From Marine Group II euryarchaeote MED-G33 (lineage in GTDB: Archaea > Thermoplasmatota > Poseidoniia > Poseidoniales > Thalassarchaeaceae): 7,301 nt of DNA. The position numbers and the translations under genes are program-made. Each line of letters opens with the position of its first letter. Position 1 is the first letter of the stretch. Under the pieces are notes generated by a model, which had not been told where the DNA came from, did no database searches, and saw only the letters and a list, made by a program, of their open reading frames with translations. The DNA is taken from positions 1 to 7,301 of the forward strand of contig CATISE010000134.1 of assembly GCA_949538655.1 (NCBI GenBank), in the 5' to 3' direction. Below, piece by piece: positions 1 through 6,980 of the stretch.

Positions 1-1
1 C

Positions 2-2299
2 GAAAACCAAGTTTGTATTTCCGTCGAATCGTACCCGCAATGCTTGCATTCGGCTATAGCCGTGCAAAGTACTACGGTTGGTGAATCAATGCAAAAACTC
101 CTTGCAATCGCATTGATGCTTCCATTTTCAGCCCTGATGTTCCTATTCCTAATCGATGCCTCAAGTATAGAATATGTTTGGAACAATGGGGGTTCAGATC
201 TTCCACTTCTATACAGGATTAGTGCAATTTGGGCCGGTCGTGAAGGGCCGCTACTCCTTTGGGTTGCAATGCTGGGCGCTCTTCTCTTAATCGATGGCAA
301 CCAGCACCCGACTGAAACTGATTCTCAACATCAACTTCGCATTCGATTGTTGGTTGGATTCTCAGCCTTACTTCTCTTCATCGCTTTGATGTTGAACCCA
401 TTCAGAGCAACCCCTAGTGACGCACTTTCCCGTCCAGGGTTGAACGCTTTACTACAGACGGATTTGATGGTCATCCATCCCCCTGTGATTTTTGCCTTCT
501 ACACACTCTGTATTGGCGTAGGTGTACATGCAATCTCAGCAATGCTTCACGCGGGTGCGCCCGCGAGAGACAGAATCCTCCACCTTGCTCGACCTGCACT
601 ATGGGTTGGTACACTCGGTGTCGGTTTAGGTGGACTGTGGGCTTACACTGTGTTAGATTGGGGTGGTTATTGGGCTTGGGATCCTGTTGAAACCGGATCA
701 TTGTTGCCATGGATTGCACTGATTGTCCTCCTCCATCTTCGATTACCGAAAGGCATGGCAAACGAAGATCATTGGTTTGTAGGGGCCGGGGTTGTTCCCG
801 CCTTCTTCGCCATCCATGCCACTCTAGTCACTCGTGCCAATGGTGTATGGGCAAGTGTTCACGCATTTGTTGCCGAAGGCGATATTGATCCTTCAATGGG
901 TCCAATTCAGCGAATTCTACAGTTGGGTTTTCAAGATGGACCGGGTCTTGAAGTACATCTCTATCTGCTGATTCTGTTCGCAATGATGTGGCTGGGGATC
1001 AGGCATTTCGCAAATTCGAAAATGCAAGAATGGGCTCCTGTTGCGATTCTTGTAGGTGCACTTCTAGGCACCTGGATGGATACTGTTGAGGTTGGAATCC
1101 TTGCAGGTGTATTCGCTTTCTTGTTGTGGAATCAACGTACGGCCAAAGAGCGAGTTGTCTGGATGACTGCAGGTGTGATGTTGATGCTCTTCAGTTATTG
1201 GGCCTTCCTAATCACAATGGAAACCGCACTTATTGGAATGCTCGGTTTCTTATCGCCCATGTTTTTGATGGATGATGAAGGGGAACCACCGTTGAATCTG
1301 AAAGATGGTCGGTGGCAACAAAGAGTGGTTCTATGGGTACCTTTGGCGATTGGTACTCCATTCCTTTTACTCACCTGGCTATTATTGCTGGCCGAAGTTG
1401 ACGGCACAAATCTGGCTTGGCACGAAATCTTTGGTTTACCACTTCTCTGTCTTTCAGCTCTTGGTCTCATGATTTACAGTTGGCGCAAAGTTGTCGAACC
1501 ACGTAAGGTTCCTGGTTTGTTGGCGGGCATGATTCTTCTCAGTATCTTATTCGCAGTATACATGGGCGACTCATTACCTGGGGATGCAGATCACGAATTC
1601 TCAGAAGGAATCACCCGGGGTATGATTGCAGGTTTTGCCCTACCCTTGTTCTTGTTTTCCATACCTCCAATGGTTCGCTTGGTTTGGGTTCGTTTCGGTG
1701 AATTTCAATTGCGGCGCAAACCGTTACAATTGCGTCGAATGGCAATCCATATCGCTCACCTCGGCATCCTACTATTGCTCGTCGGACACGTTTTCACCAC
1801 AACGCTCGTTCAACGTGGCGACCCCAGCCATATCGTGATGCTCGCAAAAGATACCCCCATTGAACACGGGGATTATTGGTACACATTTACCGAATTGACT
1901 GCGATTGGGCCCGAAGACGAAGGATGGGATGAGAAAGTAGGTGATGGGAAAATCACAGTGACAGTTGAAGTTCGTAAGGAAGTTGACGGAGAGGTCGTCG
2001 CAACCTTGACTCCAGGCATGCTCCGTTTCGATGAAGGTAGTATCAATGCGCGCCCAGAAACAGATATCTGGCACCGTCCTCATGGTGACTTAGTCATGAT
2101 TTTCGATCAAAGTCAGGCCAATGATCTCTCTTGGATTTCAGTAACCATGCAACCTGGGGATTCGGTTGAAAGGGTGCGTGTTGTCATCTATGATTTGACG
2201 GGCAGCCACTTGGTTTGGACGGGGTGGAGTTTGATTCTGATTGGGACTGCATTGAACTGGGTCATGATTCCTCCTGCAGAGAAAGGAGAGGAAGAATGA
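2..2299 (+). CDS. ccmF: CcmF-type cytochrome c haem lyase (5' partial)
   Basis: Polytopic membrane protein of cytochrome c maturation (System I). The family takes haem from CcmE and attaches it to CXXCH apocytochromes on the outer face of the membrane. Seen: a tryptophan-rich haem-handling WWD motif, WGGYWAWDPVE (659-691), and counterparts of all four haem-ligating histidines of E. coli CcmF: H173 in HPP (476-478), H261 (734-736), H303 in SVHAF (860-862) and H491 in AHLG (1757-1759). A hydrophilic, presumably extracytoplasmic domain lies at about 1811-2210, followed by a last membrane segment and a charged tail. The frame has no stop back to base 2. The first ATG at 89 and a TTG at 44 are poor starts, because E. 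coli CcmF has about 50 residues, including a membrane segment, before the first alignable part. The true start is therefore upstream. About 110 residues more than in E. coli separate the third and fourth histidines. CcsA/CcsBA is less likely given the CcmF-like HPP region and C-terminal domain. Confidence 0.93.
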   Translation, partial: ENQVCISVESYPQCLHSAIAVQSTTVGESMQKLLAIALMLPFSALMFLFLIDASSIEYVWNNGGSDLPLLYRISAIWAGREGPLLLWVAMLGALLLIDGNQHPTETDSQHQLRIRLLVGFSALLLFIALMLNPFRATPSDALSRPGLNALLQTDLMVIHPPVIFAFYTLCIGVGVHAISAMLHAGAPARDRILHLARPALWVGTLGVGLGGLWAYTVLDWGGYWAWDPVETGSLLPWIALIVLLHLRLPKGMANEDHWFVGAGVVPAFFAIHATLVTRANGVWASVHAFVAEGDIDPSMGPIQRILQLGFQDGPGLEVHLYLLILFAMMWLGIRHFANSKMQEWAPVAILVGALLGTWMDTVEVGILAGVFAFLLWNQRTAKERVVWMTAGVMLMLFSYWAFLITMETALIGMLGFLSPMFLMDDEGEPPLNLKDGRWQQRVVLWVPLAIGTPFLLLTWLLLLAEVDGTNLAWHEIFGLPLLCLSALGLMIYSWRKVVEPRKVPGLLAGMILLSILFAVYMGDSLPGDADHEFSEGITRGMIAGFALPLFLFSIPPMVRLVWVRFGEFQLRRKPLQLRRMAIHIAHLGILLLLVGHVFTTTLVQRGDPSHIVMLAKDTPIEHGDYWYTFTELTAIGPEDEGWDEKVGDGKITVTVEVRKEVDGEVVATLTPGMLRFDEGSINARPETDIWHRPHGDLVMIFDQSQANDLSWISVTMQPGDSVERVRVVIYDLTGSHLVWTGWSLILIGTALNWVMIPPAEKGEEE

Positions 2300-2312
2300 G
2301 CCCTACGGGCTC
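2298..2312 (+). other. Short GC-rich hairpin overlapping the ccmF stop codon
   Basis: GAGCCC (2298-2303), loop TAC, GGGCTC (2307-2312) form a perfect 6-bp stem starting inside the TGA stop of ccmF. It could mark a transcript 3' end or a processing site. There is no following T-run, so an intrinsic terminator is not demonstrated. Confidence 0.5.
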
Positions 2313-2313
2313 G

Positions 2314-2357
2314 CGGCGACCCCATCCGCACGCTCATAAAGGGGAAGTCGGTCGCCG
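2314..2357 (+). other. Stem-loop in the ccmF-FKBP spacer
   Basis: CGGCGACC (2314-2321) is perfectly complementary to GGTCGCCG (2350-2357), giving an 8-bp stem with a 28-base loop, one base downstream of the previous hairpin. GGCTCGC occurs twice, at 2308-2314 and 2357-2363, so GAGCC at 2298-2302 could pair with either GGCTC copy and two folds compete. The spacer is more GC-rich than the genes around it, the opposite of usual archaeal spacers. Role unknown: leader, processing site or dispersed palindromic repeat. Confidence 0.45.
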
Positions 2358-2377
2358 GCTCGCCCACAATGCTGGGT

Positions 2378-2383
2378 AGGTGA
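2378..2383 (+). promoter_or_regulatory. Ribosome binding site of the FKBP gene
   Basis: AGGTGA, complementary to the usual archaeal 16S 3' end, lies five bases before the ATG at 2389. It overlaps the alternative in-frame GTG at 2380, which argues for the ATG as start. Confidence 0.7.
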
Positions 2384-2388
2384 ATAAA

Positions 2389-3084
2389 ATGGAAAACGGC
2401 TCCATCGTACATATCGACTATGACCTATACAATGCAGACGACGATGTCCTCATCGAGACCACTCGTGAGGCCGTCGCGAAAGACGCTGACAGTTATGATG
2501 AGAACCGTACCTATACCCCTCTCATCACAGTGATTGGAGATGGACGTCTCATCGCTGGTTTTGAATCTCACTTGCTTGAGGCTGATGCAGAAAAGGATTA
2601 CGAATTCGATATCGCACCTGAAGATGCATATGGTGAGCGCGATCCAAATGCGGTCGAAACAATGGGTCAGGATGTCTTGGCCCGCTCAGTTCGAGATCCG
2701 GAGAACATCTCCATCGGCGGACCCGTTGAAATCAATGGGAAGCAAGGAATTTTACAAATGGTTCGAGCCGGCCGTGCTCGTATCGATTTCAATCACCCAC
2801 TCGCAGGACGAACTCTTCGCTACAAGTACCGCATTGTCAAGGTTGTAGAAGATCGTGCTGAGAAAGTGACGACCCTACTAGAGACCAACACTGGTCGAGA
2901 TGGGTTTGAGGTTACTTTTGAGGGGGATGATTTGACCATTACACTACCTGAGTTTGTAGCATATGACCAGAATTGGGCATTTACCAAGTTTAGTCTAATT
3001 CGCACATTGCGCGATCATGTAGGTGTTCAAACAATTGTTTTCCGAGAAGTTCACGAAGCCCGCCAAGTAGGCGAAGAAGAGTGA
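2389..3084 (+). CDS. Long-type archaeal FKBP peptidyl-prolyl cis-trans isomerase (SlyD-like)
   Basis: Predicted 231-residue cytosolic prolyl isomerase and folding chaperone. Seen: an N-terminal FKBP half (about 1-75) with the IGDGRLIAGFE core at 49-59. The insert-in-flap chaperone domain starts around the IAPEDAYGERDP segment (75-86). The SlyD-type signature DFNHPLAG (133-140) leads back into the last FKBP strand (YKYRIVKV, 145-152). A C-terminal domain (about 155-231), absent from bacterial SlyD, is like that of the archaeal long-type (26-kDa) FKBPs. It has no signal peptide, no membrane segment, and no histidine-rich metal-binding tail as in E. coli SlyD; the end is acidic. The ATG at 2389 is preferred over the GTG at 2380 because the ribosome binding site covers the latter. 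It follows ccmF after 89 bases and precedes the DUF63 gene by 36. A specific link to cytochrome maturation is not shown. Confidence 0.9.
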   Translation: MENGSIVHIDYDLYNADDDVLIETTREAVAKDADSYDENRTYTPLITVIGDGRLIAGFESHLLEADAEKDYEFDIAPEDAYGERDPNAVETMGQDVLARSVRDPENISIGGPVEINGKQGILQMVRAGRARIDFNHPLAGRTLRYKYRIVKVVEDRAEKVTTLLETNTGRDGFEVTFEGDDLTITLPEFVAYDQNWAFTKFSLIRTLRDHVGVQTIVFREVHEARQVGEEE

Positions 3085-3120
3085 ATTTAGTCACTATGAA
3101 TTAAAGCATGGGCGATTTCC

Positions 3121-4437
3121 ATGGTGGACCAAAGTTCAGTACTTACTGAGACACCATTACCAGACCATCAATTTGCATTGATGGAGCGTGGCGCTGCTAC
3201 TTTGATTCTCACTGCAATGATTCTCCTATTGGGTGCAATCGCTGGCCAAGAAATTGCCCCCGGCAATGCACTCACTGAAACATATCAAACCTATTTTATT
3301 GAGCCACATACGATTGATTCAATCACAGGGGATGCTGGCTACAATCCAGTTGACACAATTGCCTATTCGTTATTGCTGGTATCTTTCGTCGTCGTGATTT
3401 CTGCTTGGTTACGGAGAATTGGGGTACCTGCTAGAGACAGTTCAGTCCTTGCGTTGCTGCCATGGGTCATTTGGGCATCACTGGGTGAGGTCAATGAAGA
3501 TGCCAGACTATTCAACCCCGAGGGCCTAGGTGGCTTGTTTGTTTCACCCCTCGTTCATTTCCATGTAGCTGGTTGGGTTATTCTGACTGGATGGATGAGC
3601 CACAGTGTATCCAAGAATGTAGGTCCGGATAATCGCGCGGCAATCACCCAACTGTCATTCATTCTGATCTGTTTACAGCTCGTATTTTTCATGCCAGATA
3701 TTGGTCAGCATTGGGAAAAAGAAACTCTTTCGTGGCTAATATCACCTTTGTTTTGGGCCCCAGCAGGTGGGTTGGTGCTGATTATCCTCATCCACCCATT
3801 CATGGAGTGTTGTACCGCCATTGAGCAAGGACTAATCCAGGTTGGATTGGGTGGTTGCTTCATCCATCTCTCTGGTTGGTTGATGCTCTACTCCGAACCT
3901 CTCAACGGCCGAACACCCATCTCATTTGTACCGTTTGTGATTATTGTAATCGCTCCACTTATCCTCTGTACAGCATTGTGGTTCACGGGTCAAAAAGCAC
4001 GTGCTGAACTCCATCACATGGGTCTTGAACCGGGAATTATACCCGAAGGAATATCTCTGGATGATTGGGATCGCCAACATTCCTCAACGTGGGAGAGGAT
4101 GGAAGCACTCACACCTCGTGCGACCTTCGGCCTCCCTGTCGTCCTCTTGGCCATGTATGGTCAGATGGTTGACGGACTTGCAACCAGTATTGGATTAGAG
4201 AATTACGGCTATGCTGAGAAACATGTTCTTTCTCAGAAGGTCATCGATGTTGCAGGGACTGCTTGGGGCTTCGGTGTACTCAAGTTTGGGCTAGCAGCGA
4301 TGATTTGGTGGCTGTTTGCAACGGCCCGATTTGAGTATCGTCATCGCCATCTTCGCTTACTTGTCATCCTATGTCTACTAGTGGTTGGTTTAGCCCCTGG
4401 TTTGAGGGATGTCCTCAGAATGACTCTAGACGTTTGA
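3121..4437 (+). CDS. DUF63 family integral membrane protein, enlarged
   Basis: A 438-residue polytopic membrane protein of the archaeal DUF63 family; biochemical function unknown. Seen: about 11 hydrophobic segments, roughly at residues 25-42, 79-96, 107-122, 143-160, 178-191, 206-225, 238-257, 266-288, 336-356, 388-410 and 413-427. Family-like motifs are YNPVDTIAYSLLL (74-86), the acidic segment SLGEVNEDARLF (120-131), VDGLATSIG (360-368), YGYAEKHVL (372-380) and GLAPGLRDVLRM (423-434). Conserved E, D, K and H residues within or beside membrane segments suggest a transporter or membrane enzyme, but this is inference. As I recall, many DUF63 proteins are under 300 residues, so this one is long. 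A hydrophilic loop lies at about 290-332. No Shine-Dalgarno site precedes the ATG at 3121, so a leaderless or coupled start is possible. A later start at the Met of 3181 would drop 20 polar residues and cannot be excluded. Confidence 0.82.
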   Translation: MVDQSSVLTETPLPDHQFALMERGAATLILTAMILLLGAIAGQEIAPGNALTETYQTYFIEPHTIDSITGDAGYNPVDTIAYSLLLVSFVVVISAWLRRIGVPARDSSVLALLPWVIWASLGEVNEDARLFNPEGLGGLFVSPLVHFHVAGWVILTGWMSHSVSKNVGPDNRAAITQLSFILICLQLVFFMPDIGQHWEKETLSWLISPLFWAPAGGLVLIILIHPFMECCTAIEQGLIQVGLGGCFIHLSGWLMLYSEPLNGRTPISFVPFVIIVIAPLILCTALWFTGQKARAELHHMGLEPGIIPEGISLDDWDRQHSSTWERMEALTPRATFGLPVVLLAMYGQMVDGLATSIGLENYGYAEKHVLSQKVIDVAGTAWGFGVLKFGLAAMIWWLFATARFEYRHRHLRLLVILCLLVVGLAPGLRDVLRMTLDV

Positions 4438-4468
4438 AACGGGCCAGTGTTAAGGCCAAGTTCGTAGT

Positions 4469-4488
4469 CGCACCCCCTAAGGGGTGCG
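4469..4488 (+). promoter_or_regulatory. Perfect 8-bp hairpin at the mccB start (candidate translational gate or operator)
   Basis: CGCACCCC (4469-4476), loop CTAA (4477-4480), GGGGTGCG (4481-4488): a perfect 8-bp stem with seven G-C pairs, ending three bases before the mccB ATG at 4492. The 3' arm contains GGTG, the only anti-16S-like sequence upstream of this start, at a normal distance. Folding of the mRNA would hide it. The same bases are a DNA palindrome and could bind a regulator, or could end the DUF63 transcript. No T-run follows. Confidence 0.6.
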
Positions 4489-4491
4489 TGT

Positions 4492-6102
4492 ATGGACCGA
4501 CTTCAGACTCGAATCAATTCCTCGGACGAATCTTTCAAGTCAAACCATGAGCACAACAGTGCCCTCCTTGCTACATTGCGTGAACGATTGGATGTTGTTC
4601 AACAAGGTGGTGGGGGAAAATATGTTGAGAAACACCGAAGTCGAGGCAAGGCTCTGCCTCGTGAACGAATTTCTGCCATTTGTGATCCAGGTACCCCATT
4701 TCTTGAGTTATCTCCACTCGCAGCATACGACCTCTACGATGGTCGTGCTGCCAGTGCTGGGATGGTTACGGGTGTGGGAGTTGTGCATGGAAGGGAATGC
4801 CTCTTTGTAGCCAACGATGCAACCGTGAAAGGTGGATCATACTATCCAATGACAGTCAAAAAACACATCCGAGCGCAAGAAGTAGCGGACATCAATCACC
4901 TCCCCTGCATCTACTTGGTCGATTCGGGGGGAGCTTTCCTTCCGATGCAGGACGAGGTATTTCCTGATCGAGACCACTTTGGGCGAATCTTTCGAAATCA
5001 AGCCATTATGAGTGGAAAGGGGATTCCTCAAATTGCAGCGGTATGCGGTTCCTGCACAGCAGGCGGGGCGTATGTACCAGCAATGTCTGATGAGTCGATA
5101 ATTGTCAAAGGCAATGGAACCATCTTCCTCGCAGGACCTCCTTTGGTCAAAGCCGCAACGGGAGAAGAAGTCACTGCAGAAGATTTGGGTGGTGCTGACC
5201 TCCATACTGCTCAATCTGGAGTCGCAGACCATTATGCAGAAGACGAACCTAGCGCATTGCGCATGGTGCGCAACATCGTTGAGAATCTGAATACTGGGGT
5301 GAAGACGAAATTGGATGTTCAACCCCCTGAGGATCCAGCTTATTCTATCGATGAAATCCTCGGTATCATTCCAGAAGACAATAGAACACCGTTCGATGTT
5401 CGAGAGGTCATATCTCGAATCGTCGATGGTAGCCGGTTCCATGAGTTCAAAGCCAGGTATGGCCCAACCCTCATTTGCGGGTTTGCCCGAATACATGGTT
5501 ATCCTGTTGGCATCGTCGCAAACAATGGGATCCTCTTTTCAGAATCCTCACAGAAAGGAGCCCACTTTGTCGAATTATGTGGCCAACGTGGAGTACCTTT
5601 GGTATTCTTACAGAATATTACTGGATTCATGGTTGGCCGTGATTACGAAGCAGGTGGAATTGCGAAGGACGGTGCGAAACTCGTAACGGCAGTATCTTGT
5701 GTTCCAGTTCCTAAGTTTACAGTCATCATTGGTGGAAGTCATGGAGCAGGAAACTATGGTATGTGTGGACGTGCTTATGACCCGCGCTTCCTATTCATGT
5801 GGCCAAACAGCCGCATATCAGTAATGGGTGGTCCACAAGCAGCTGATGTTCTTGCTACGGTGAAACAAGATCAGAGGGCCCGTGAGGGACTAGAGCCCAT
5901 GACAGATGAAGAATGGGATAATTTTCAATCACCCATTTTAGAGAAATATGAGGTGGAAGGTTCACCGTATTATTCGACAGCACGTTTGTGGGATGATGGA
6001 ATCATCGATCCTCGCGATACTCGTGATATTCTCGGTTTGGCGATTAGTGCTAGTTTGAACGCGCCGATGCCAGATACAAAATTCGGTATATTTAGAATGT
6101 GA
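4492..6102 (+). CDS. mccB: 3-methylcrotonyl-CoA carboxylase, carboxyltransferase (beta) subunit
   Basis: Transfers the carboxyl group from carboxybiotin to 3-methylcrotonyl-CoA, giving 3-methylglutaconyl-CoA in leucine and isovalerate breakdown (LiuB in bacteria). At 536 residues it is the usual length. Seen: N-domain entry GGGGKYVEKHRSRGKALPRERI (39-60), the DSGGAFLPMQDEVFPDRDHF block (144-163), oxyanion-loop region GSCTAGGAYVPAMSDE (186-201) and GGADLH (233-238). The C domain has NNGILFS (344-350), QNITGFMVGRDYEAGGIAKD (374-393) and GSHGAGNYGMCGRAYDPRF (415-433). QNITGFMVG and GNYGMCGRAY are of MCC type; propionyl-CoA carboxylase beta has a VDVPGF-type segment instead. Geranyl-CoA carboxylase beta is a close relative, but the hydratase next door favours MCC. 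The start is well constrained: an in-frame TAG lies at 4465 and 4492 is the first start codon after it. It is 54 bases from DUF63, with a hairpin in between, and probably opens an operon with the next two genes. Confidence 0.95.
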   Translation: MDRLQTRINSSDESFKSNHEHNSALLATLRERLDVVQQGGGGKYVEKHRSRGKALPRERISAICDPGTPFLELSPLAAYDLYDGRAASAGMVTGVGVVHGRECLFVANDATVKGGSYYPMTVKKHIRAQEVADINHLPCIYLVDSGGAFLPMQDEVFPDRDHFGRIFRNQAIMSGKGIPQIAAVCGSCTAGGAYVPAMSDESIIVKGNGTIFLAGPPLVKAATGEEVTAEDLGGADLHTAQSGVADHYAEDEPSALRMVRNIVENLNTGVKTKLDVQPPEDPAYSIDEILGIIPEDNRTPFDVREVISRIVDGSRFHEFKARYGPTLICGFARIHGYPVGIVANNGILFSESSQKGAHFVELCGQRGVPLVFLQNITGFMVGRDYEAGGIAKDGAKLVTAVSCVPVPKFTVIIGGSHGAGNYGMCGRAYDPRFLFMWPNSRISVMGGPQAADVLATVKQDQRAREGLEPMTDEEWDNFQSPILEKYEVEGSPYYSTARLWDDGIIDPRDTRDILGLAISASLNAPMPDTKFGIFRM

Positions 6103-6108
6103 AAGGAG
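6102..6108 (+). promoter_or_regulatory. Ribosome binding site of the hydratase gene
   Basis: AAAGGAG begins on the last base of the mccB stop codon and lies eight bases before the ATG at 6117. It selects that ATG over the in-frame GTG at 6099, which would put the site inside the coding region. Its position on the mccB stop suggests translational coupling. Confidence 0.75.
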
Positions 6109-6116
6109 CAATTGAA

Positions 6117-6974
6117 ATGTTAAATTTTGCAATTGAAGATTTAAAGCCAGAAACCAGCCTTTGTTCACTCAAAATCGAGGGGTCGGTTGCACATCTAACC
6201 CTCACTCGTGAAGATGTCTATAATGCGCTCAATATCACACTCATCAGTGAAATCATCTCGATTCTTGATTGGACCAAGGAAAGATCAGTTGGTGAGCGAG
6301 GTACATTACTTGATTCGGCTGGAAAACCGTACCTACGTGTAATCGTGTTTTCTGGAGCGGGTAAACATTTCTGCGCTGGCGCTGATATCAACATGATGCG
6401 GGATGCTGGTGCAAAAAGTCCTGAAGAAAATAGAATTGATTCTGAGAGATTAGATCGATTATTCAACAGCCTATGGGCTCACCCCTGTTTTACCGTCGGC
6501 AAGATCCAAGGTGTTGCACTGGGCGGTGGAGCTGGTTTGATTGCTTGCCTCGACCATGTAATCGTTGAGCCTCGAGTACGTATTGCTCTTTCAGAAGGAA
6601 AATTGGGAATCTTGCCGGCAGTCATTGGCCCCTATGTTTATCGAAAAGTGGGTAGTGCAGAATTTCGCCGCCTTGCCATGATTGCAGGACGAATCGGAGC
6701 CGAAGAGTCACTGCGAATTGGGTTGGTGAACCAAGTATCGGAATCACTTGATGGTGCAGAATCCACAGTTGTGGATGAAGTCTTGACAACAGGGCCGATG
6801 GCTATTGCTGAGGCCAAGAAACTCACACTAACTTTCGATCGTTGGACGGGTTCCGATGAAGAAATCAGACAATGGACGTTGGACAAAACCAGTGCAATGC
6901 GAGGCTCGGATGAAGGGCAAGAAGGCTTGGCGTCATTCCTTGAGAAGCGTCCGCCCAATTGGAAAGAGGAGTGA
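6117..6974 (+). CDS. liuC: Enoyl-CoA hydratase/isomerase family, probable 3-methylglutaconyl-CoA hydratase (LiuC-like)
   Basis: Predicted 285-residue crotonase-fold enzyme that hydrates 3-methylglutaconyl-CoA to HMG-CoA, the step after MCC. Seen: oxyanion-hole strand GKHFCAGADINMM (82-94), second oxyanion segment ALGGGAGLIACLD (134-146), and SEGKLGILPAVIGPYV (169-184), whose Glu170 matches the second catalytic glutamate of crotonases (rat E164). The position of the first catalytic glutamate (rat E144) is Gly140. From memory this GGGxG form and the LSExxxGxxPAVIxPYV segment are features of bacterial LiuC rather than human AUH, which has GGGLEL. The C-terminus EGLASFLEKRPPNW (268-281) is typical of the family. 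A stretch at about 54-74 is longer than in the LiuC I recall. The ATG at 6117 is chosen for its ribosome binding site; a GTG at 6099 overlapping the mccB stop is the alternative. It lies between mccB and mccA with 14 and 6 base gaps. A generic enoyl-CoA hydratase remains possible from sequence alone. Confidence 0.87.
   Translation: MLNFAIEDLKPETSLCSLKIEGSVAHLTLTREDVYNALNITLISEIISILDWTKERSVGERGTLLDSAGKPYLRVIVFSGAGKHFCAGADINMMRDAGAKSPEENRIDSERLDRLFNSLWAHPCFTVGKIQGVALGGGAGLIACLDHVIVEPRVRIALSEGKLGILPAVIGPYVYRKVGSAEFRRLAMIAGRIGAEESLRIGLVNQVSESLDGAESTVVDEVLTTGPMAIAEAKKLTLTFDRWTGSDEEIRQWTLDKTSAMRGSDEGQEGLASFLEKRPPNWKEE
6966..6971 (+). promoter_or_regulatory. Ribosome binding site of mccA
   Basis: GAGGAG, running into the GTGA that ends the hydratase gene, precedes the ATG at 6981 by nine bases. 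It sits within the last codons of liuC, consistent with coupled translation. Confidence 0.7.
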
Positions 6975-6980
6975 ATCCAC

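Noticed and set aside
3080..3095. Inverted repeat AGTGA-ATTTAG-TCACT across the FKBP stop codon
   Set aside because: Five-bp arms are short, AT-rich and expected by chance. The position would be odd for an operator, and no second copy was seen.
3084..3120. Possible TATA box (AATTTAG or GAATTAAAG) for a leaderless DUF63 transcript
   Set aside because: The spacing to the ATG does not clearly fit the usual 25-27 bases and the match to the archaeal consensus is weak. It cannot be supported in a 36-base gap.
4837..5496. Antisense open frame of 219 codons within mccB
   Set aside because: It is fully inside a strongly conserved gene on the other strand. Its translation is rich in Cys, Arg and Ser with no recognisable motif, as expected of a shadow frame.
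6099..6116. GTG start for the hydratase giving a four-base overlap with mccB
   Set aside because: No Shine-Dalgarno site precedes it, and the strong AAAGGAG would fall inside the coding region. The ATG at 6117 fits better.
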